Assembly (NCBI RefSeq): GCF_018863415.1
Contig: NZ_JAHKSN010000020.1
Coordinates: 1-64,000 of the forward strand
Length of the DNA stretch: 64,000 bases
From: Deinococcus aestuarii
GTDB taxonomy: Bacteria > Deinococcota > Deinococci > Deinococcales > Deinococcaceae
Direction of reading: 5' to 3'
Under the pieces are notes generated by a model that saw nothing but the letters and a program-made list of their open reading frames with translations, did not search any database and had not been told where the DNA came from. The position numbers and the translations under genes were made by a program. Of the stretch, positions 60,245-64,000 are shown one piece after another; the stretch's first letter is position 1; each line of letters starts with the position of its first letter.

Positions 60245-61000
60245 TCACATCTCCATGCCGAACGACGCCTGCTGCTTCCTGTCCGTTTCCTTTTCACGGT
60301 CCTCCTTTCTGGCGCCCCCACCGTCCTCGACGCCCTGCGAACTGACACCGCGCTTGGCCTCCAGCCAGCTTGCGAACGCTTCCTGCCGCTGCACCTTCCA
60401 AAGTTCCTCCTTCATGTGGCGGTCGTGACCGAACTTCAGCTCCATGACCTTGGCCTGAACGTCGCCGTACTCGCGCAGGTCCTTGAAGTCGTCCCGGGTG
60501 AGCTTGCGGTCCGTGAACACCATCGCGTGCGCGTGGGGATGCTCCGTGTGCCCCTTCTCCCCGGCGTGGGCCACCACGAAGAACTGGGTATGCCCGGCGG
60601 CCTTGAGGGTCCGTGCTGCCCACTCCTGGGTCGTCTCGCTCCCGAAGTTGCGGTCCGGGCTCATGACCATGCGGTAGGCGTAGGAGAAGCGTTTGCAACT
60701 CTCACCGACAAACTGATGCACTTCATCCGGGTTCAGGACCTGTTGCCCGTTAAAGGCCTGGCGGTGCTCCCCGTCCTCGCCGGGGCGGAACATCATGTAG
60801 TTCGCGGACGCGAACGCCTGACCCGCGCCCGCCGAACTCGATCCCCGCGCCCCACCTGTCCGCACGTAGTTCGCCTTGACGACCACCCGGGTCTTCGGTC
60901 CACCGCTGCGCCTTGCGGCGCGCATCTGAATCCGCAGCACCTGCGCCGCACGCGGGGGCGAGGAGCGGATCTCCTTGCCGCGCCCCAGACCACTACTCAT
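60245..61000 (-). CDS. small HUH relaxase, 251 aa
   Basis: The metal-binding histidines are in HTEHPHAHAMVF (H151, H154, H156, H158), preceded by FVVAHAGEKG, the motif-III pattern of VirD2/MOB relaxases. Y68 in SANYMMFRPG is a candidate nicking residue. Unlike VirD2 it has only a short tail after about residue 200. It would nick oriT and lead the strand out. Start overlaps the end of the accessory gene by 8 bases. Confidence 0.8.
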   Translation of the reverse strand: MSSGLGRGKEIRSSPPRAAQVLRIQMRAARRSGGPKTRVVVKANYVRTGGARGSSSAGAGQAFASANYMMFRPGEDGEHRQAFNGQQVLNPDEVHQFVGESCKRFSYAYRMVMSPDRNFGSETTQEWAARTLKAAGHTQFFVVAHAGEKGHTEHPHAHAMVFTDRKLTRDDFKDLREYGDVQAKVMELKFGHDRHMKEELWKVQRQEAFASWLEAKRGVSSQGVEDGGGARKEDREKETDRKQQASFGMEM

Positions 61001-61394
61001 CGCCCAGGTCCTCGTCCTTCACGCCCTTGCGCCGGAGGCTCTTGCCTGCCGCCCTGTATGCCTGGTCACGCAGTCCCGACAACTGGGCTACGTCGTACCC
61101 GTTGTCCTCCCGGTACTTGAACAGAGCCAACCTCGACGCGATGGTGCTCTCCAACGCCGCATGAACCATCACCAGCCGCAGGTCTCCCAGGTGCCGGTCG
61201 AACAGGGTCGTCAGGATGCCCTCCAACCTGGGCATCAGGAACGTGGACGCTAACTCCGTCTCCTGCTGCCCCAGCGCGAGCACCAGCAGTTCCTCGATCA
61301 TCTGCGACCGGCTGATCCCATTCGACTTCGCCATCTGGTCGATCTGTTCAGCTACTGCTTCCTCTACCCGAGAACCGACGTGAACCCTTGTCAT
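60993..61394 (-). CDS. RHH-type relaxase accessory protein (MobC-like), 133 aa
   Basis: Start at MTRVHVGSRV. N-terminal ribbon-helix-helix (HVGSRVEEAVAEQIDQMA, SRSQMIEELLVLAL), then a helical C-terminal domain rich in Leu and Arg. Such proteins bind oriT next to nic and help relaxase loading. Lies directly before the relaxase gene and behind the repeats at 61400-61482. Confidence 0.7.
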   Translation of the reverse strand: MTRVHVGSRVEEAVAEQIDQMAKSNGISRSQMIEELLVLALGQQETELASTFLMPRLEGILTTLFDRHLGDLRLVMVHAALESTIASRLALFKYREDNGYDVAQLSGLRDQAYRAAGKSLRRKGVKDEDLGDE

Positions 61395-61498
61395 AACGCC
61401 ACAAACTCCAATCGTGAACACAAAATCGGTTTGTGAACACCGAGACGCCGTGTAGGACGAGAAAAAACACCTGTTGTGAACGTTCCTTATCCTGCCCT
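61395..61498. other. candidate origin of transfer (oriT)
   Basis: Upstream of the accessory and relaxase genes. Direct repeats GTGAACAC at 61414-61421 and 61433-61440 (19 bases apart), with GTGAACG at 61476-61482. An inverted repeat CACAAAC (61400-61406) / GTTTGTG (61429-61435) encloses the first copy. The stretch is A/T-richer than the surroundings. Placement and repeats match known oriT organisation; the nic site cannot be told. Confidence 0.55.
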
Positions 61499-61557
61499 AA
61501 CCCCTCAGCCCCCCGTAGCGAGCGCAGCGAAGCTGGAGGGGGGCGTTCTGAGGGGTT
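61499..61557. repeat. long inverted repeat in the oriT region
   Basis: AACCCCTCAG (61499-61508) pairs with CTGAGGGGTT (61548-61557), and CCCCCC (61509-61514) with GGGGGG (61538-61543). The loop holds GTAGCGAGCGCAGCGAAGCT. A large hairpin or cruciform is possible. The rest of the gene-free stretch 61558-61777 shows nothing I can assign. Confidence 0.55.
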
Positions 61558-61777
61558 CAGAGGCAGTCGATTCGGCTGGAGGACCCACAGAAACGGCCCA
61601 AGCCTGGGCCGATGAGCTGCCCCCGTTCCCTCCACACCCGCCCTCCACCTGGGGGGCAGCTTCGCCGTGTCAGCGGCGCCCTGGGCCTGGCCTGGTCGGA
61701 ACGCCTCGTGATGGTGCGACCAGGGATGGTGCTGCTGGTGCTTACGCTGGTGAGGTGCCATGCAGGGGCTCGCGCGA

Positions 61778-61808
61778 AGCGGAGAGACGCACGGACAGGC
61801 TCTCCGCT
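61778..61808. terminator. inverted repeat after the 132-aa gene
   Basis: AGCGGAGAG (61778-61786) pairs with CTCTCCGCT (61800-61808), followed on the + strand by CCTTTT. It lies just past the stop of the leftward gene at 61831 and may end transcription before oriT. Confidence 0.45.
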
Positions 61809-61830
61809 CCTTTTCACGAGGCAGGTCCAT

Positions 61831-62229
61831 CTACTTGCGCTTGCCCCTGCGGTTGCCGGTGCGACGGCGGAATTTATCGGCCAGGTCTCTCATACTGATG
61901 GTGCCCGACAGCACCGCCTCCTTTGTGACGAACTGGGACACCCGCACCGGCACCGAGGTCTGCTTCTCCAACCACGCCTGAAACTCCGGCGTCTTCTCCA
62001 CGGCGTACTCGCGCTCCTTGCTCGTCTTGGTCTCGGGCTTGCTGTTCTTGCCCCGCCCGACGTACTCCATATCGAAGGTGTGGTCCACGGGGGCGCCGTC
62101 GAAGACGTTGGTGCGAATGGCGTTCTTGAGGTTGACGATGAACCGCTGACGCCGTTCCGTGGGGACATCAGTGATGAGGTCGGACAGGAAGGTCACCTGG
62201 GCAGGTCGGGGCTCGGTTCTGGCAGTCAT
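61831..62229 (-). CDS. basic protein, 132 aa, paralogue of the 18869-19345 gene
   Basis: Start at MTARTEPRP. Shares the layout of the 158-aa protein at 18869: helical N terminus (RQRFIVNLKNAIRTNVFDG), middle YAVEKTPEFQAWLEKQ, and RDLADKFRRRTGNRRGKRK as basic tail. No family known. Position beside oriT suggests a DNA-binding or transfer role. Confidence 0.55.
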   Translation of the reverse strand: MTARTEPRPAQVTFLSDLITDVPTERRQRFIVNLKNAIRTNVFDGAPVDHTFDMEYVGRGKNSKPETKTSKEREYAVEKTPEFQAWLEKQTSVPVRVSQFVTKEAVLSGTISMRDLADKFRRRTGNRRGKRK

Positions 62230-62358
62230 GTGACGCATGGTACGCGGAGCCACCCGCTTTCCTCAAGTAGGATGAGCAGGAACATGTTTGCAGCTTTTCT
62301 CTACACGCTCTGTGCTGGGTGGGTGACATTTGCCGCTCTGGACAAGCTCTATTACAGT

Positions 62359-62877
62359 ATGTGTATGGGAAACTTTCGCACACCCTTTCTCCTCATCGCC
62401 ATGTGCGGACCCTCTGCACTCGCCGCCGCGCCCTCAGCCTCAAACTCCACGTCCGTCCTCTCGGTGGTCTCCCAGGTGGGCGGAAGCCTGACCCGCATGC
62501 TGGAGGCTGCGGAGGTTAATCCCGTGCCCGCGAACTCGGTCTGCACCGCCCTGGGTCCGAACACCGGCCCGAACGGTCTACCCGTCGTGCCTGCCGGGGC
62601 ACGCCTGTTCAACGTGAGCATTCCTGAAGACGAGATTGCCGACACGGTGGTCGAGGCGCTGTCCCTCTCCTTCACCGGCTCGGGGTTGAAGCTCGGCCGG
62701 GACCTGGTGCTGCTTACCGGCAAGCTCACCTGGGTGCCGCAGGGGCAGGCGCAGGTCATGGTGGCGACGTTCGAGCGGGGACCTTTTGCGGGGTTCTTCG
62801 ACAGCCGCACCCAGCATCGGCGCGAGCGGCTGCTGTTTGGCATCGCGGGGACCCAGGTATGCGTGGTGCCTGGCTGA
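62359..62877 (+). CDS. secreted protein upstream of the C39-like gene, 172 aa
   Basis: Start at ATG 62359 or, more likely, 62365 (MGNFRTPFLLIAMC), giving a signal peptide ending near ALAAAPSA. The mature part is beta-rich with two Cys (SVCTALG, TQVCVVPG). Earlier codons of the frame are not supported. Overlaps the next gene by 19 bases. Function unknown; beside the conjugation genes. Confidence 0.55.
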   Translation: MCMGNFRTPFLLIAMCGPSALAAAPSASNSTSVLSVVSQVGGSLTRMLEAAEVNPVPANSVCTALGPNTGPNGLPVVPAGARLFNVSIPEDEIADTVVEALSLSFTGSGLKLGRDLVLLTGKLTWVPQGQAQVMVATFERGPFAGFFDSRTQHRRERLLFGIAGTQVCVVPG

Positions 62878-63452
62878 CCCTCTGTCTGATGGTGAGCGTG
62901 GGGCAGGGGGCAAGTGCGGCGGCGAAGTCCACTCCTTCCGTGCAGCAGGCCCGCGCGGTTTCCGGCCTCCAGCTCCGGGCGATGCCGTTCACGTACCAGA
63001 CCTTCAACAACTGCGGTCCGCAATCAATAGCGAGCGTGTTGGGGTACTACGGTGTTCAGGTCGCGCAGTCGGAAGTGGCCCGGGTGACCAAGGCCACGCC
63101 GCGGGGGTACATGACGGCGCAGGCCATAGGCCAGTTCGTCGCGCCGTATGGGCTGGGGGCGCGGCGCTTCTTGGGTGGGCGCGTGGCACACCTGCGGCCG
63201 TTGATCGCGCTGGGCATCCCGGTGATCGTCTTGCAGTGGCTCAGGCCGGGTGAGACCGTGCCGCATTTCCGGGTGGTGACGGGCTTCGACGACGTGCGGC
63301 AGATGGTGCTGACGCTCGACCCGCTGCTGGGACCACGGGTGCTCATCCCCTACGGCACCTTCGAGCGGTTGTGGACGGTGGGCCACGCCGAGTTCATTCC
63401 GGTGTACCCGCTGAAGGATGAGGCCAGGGTGCTCAAGGCCCTGGGCGTCTAG
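62859..63452 (+). CDS. secreted C39-like cysteine peptidase, 197 aa
   Basis: Signal peptide (LTLCLMVSVGQGASA). Catalytic Cys in NNCGPQSIASVLGYYG (C52), His in PHFRVVTGFDD (H136) and Asp in LTLDPLLG (D154), the triad of C39-like peptidases. Without an ABC module it is a free-standing envelope peptidase. It may process an envelope or pilus protein of the conjugation system. Confidence 0.8.
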   Translation: MRGAWLTLCLMVSVGQGASAAAKSTPSVQQARAVSGLQLRAMPFTYQTFNNCGPQSIASVLGYYGVQVAQSEVARVTKATPRGYMTAQAIGQFVAPYGLGARRFLGGRVAHLRPLIALGIPVIVLQWLRPGETVPHFRVVTGFDDVRQMVLTLDPLLGPRVLIPYGTFERLWTVGHAEFIPVYPLKDEARVLKALGV

Positions 63453-63471
63453 CGGCGGGCGGAGAGAGGTC

Positions 63472-63852
63472 ATGGACAGGACAGCCCCGGGGGGACAGCG
63501 AGATGCGCCGGGCACAAGCGAGCTGCTGGCCTCGACGCACGACGTCACGGTGGAGACGCGGCCGGACGGCACACTGACGATCAGCGCCAGGATGCCGCTG
63601 TACGTGAACACGGACGACATTCCAGCAGTTAGCATCGAACACGAGTTGCTGCCTGAGGGTGGTTGGCGGGACCGCTTCTACCTCGCGGACGACGCCCACG
63701 TGGACTTTCTGGTGGACGCGCACGGTGAGGTCGGCTTCTCGGCTCAGAACGTGAGCATGACGATCACGAGGGCCGGTGTGGTCACGTTCGCCCTCAAAAA
63801 CCAGCACGGCATCGACACACACGGCGAGGTGGCGGATGACACAGGCGGCTGA
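63472..63852 (+). CDS. hypothetical beta-rich protein, 126 aa
   Basis: ATG with GGAGAGAGG 4-10 bases before. Soluble, beta-strand-rich (VTVETRPDGTLTISARM, FLVDAHGEVGFSAQNV), no signal peptide, no family recognised. Its stop lies inside the next gene (overlap 17 bases), so the genes are coupled. Confidence 0.55.
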   Translation: MDRTAPGGQRDAPGTSELLASTHDVTVETRPDGTLTISARMPLYVNTDDIPAVSIEHELLPEGGWRDRFYLADDAHVDFLVDAHGEVGFSAQNVSMTITRAGVVTFALKNQHGIDTHGEVADDTGG

Positions 63853-64000
63853 TGGAGAGAAGGCATCGAAAGGGGCGCAGGAGGCCCTGCGCACGCTGGC
63901 GGTGCTATGCACGGCCTTGAATCGCCCTGCCGACCGGGAAGAGTGGGAAGAAGCGCTGGGGGACCAGCGCACTGAGCAGAATCCCCGGGAGATCGGCGAG
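63836..64000 (+). CDS. hypothetical protein, N-terminal part (cut by window end)
   Basis: ATG at 63836 opens a frame that runs to the window end: MTQAADGEKASKG, then helical ALRTLAVLCTALNRPADREE. At least 55 residues. Rich in Glu and Ala. Nothing more can be said without the rest. Confidence 0.5.
   Translation, partial: MTQAADGEKASKGAQEALRTLAVLCTALNRPADREEWEEALGDQRTEQNPREIGE

Noticed and set aside
61557..61830. Overlapping open frames in the region after oriT
   Set aside because: Arg/Pro/Ser-rich products in several frames with no ribosome site; typical of non-coding GC-rich DNA.

Overview
The window looks like part of a GC-rich Deinococcus plasmid or megaplasmid that carries its own conjugation machinery. 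Three things point to Deinococcus. A DdrO-type repressor at 17562-17951 has the IrrE cleavage context intact. Many genes start with GTG, and several have a TANNNT -10 box only 6-7 bases before the start codon, as in leaderless transcripts. Base composition and codon use are uniformly GC-rich outside a few accessory genes. No rRNA, tRNA or CRISPR array was seen.

Layout. 1-6.8 kb: the tail of an IS3-family transposase, a methyltransferase gene pair, and a maintenance module (exonuclease, sigma-region-4-like HTH protein, ParA, small RHH partner) with a four-unit 16-bp repeat in front of parA. Two near-identical palindromic operators (6006-6024 and 6783-6799) link the maintenance operon to a gene of unknown function. 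7-17.5 kb: a defence island with type I restriction-modification (hsdR, hsdM, hsdS) interleaved with a HEPN-like gene and a PD-(D/E)xK nuclease, then an unassigned wHTH protein, a secreted CAP protein and a TcmP/Gp37-Gp68 pair. 17.5-24.6 kb: ddrO paralogue, SDR, basic protein, cytochrome P450, VapBC, a HEAGH metalloprotease-like gene overlapping a tyrosine recombinase, and a decayed recombinase copy. 24.6-35.2 kb: an extended type III system (SNF2 helicase, DUF4391 protein, Mod, nuclease-like protein, Res) with a VapBC pair inserted.

35.3-38.6 kb: an unassigned two-gene module (double zinc-ribbon protein plus HEPN-like protein, overlapping ATGA) lies between two related IS110 transposase remnants. 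38.8-43.4 kb: plasmid topoisomerase I, small membrane and secreted proteins, a nitroreductase and an HNH nuclease. 43.4-63.9 kb: a type IV secretion/conjugation region in several operons. It has VirB2-, VirB3-, VirB4-, VirB5-, VirB6-, VirB9- and VirB10-like components and the VirD4 coupling protein. A SpoIIIAA-like ATPase sits where VirB11 would be expected. There are also a small HUH relaxase, an RHH accessory protein, a candidate oriT, and many secreted or membrane proteins of unknown role.

The most notable observations are: (i) a free-standing copy of the VirD4 all-alpha domain (54816-55238) in the same operon as virD4; (ii) the IS110-flanked zinc-ribbon/HEPN module; (iii) the 9-mer GTCCGCAAA, exact 12 times in 64 kb, six per strand, usually followed by an A-rich tail; (iv) a plasmid-borne DdrO that could tie the element to the host DNA-damage response; (v) the shared dyad operator. 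All similarity statements come from reading motifs by eye; no database search was possible.
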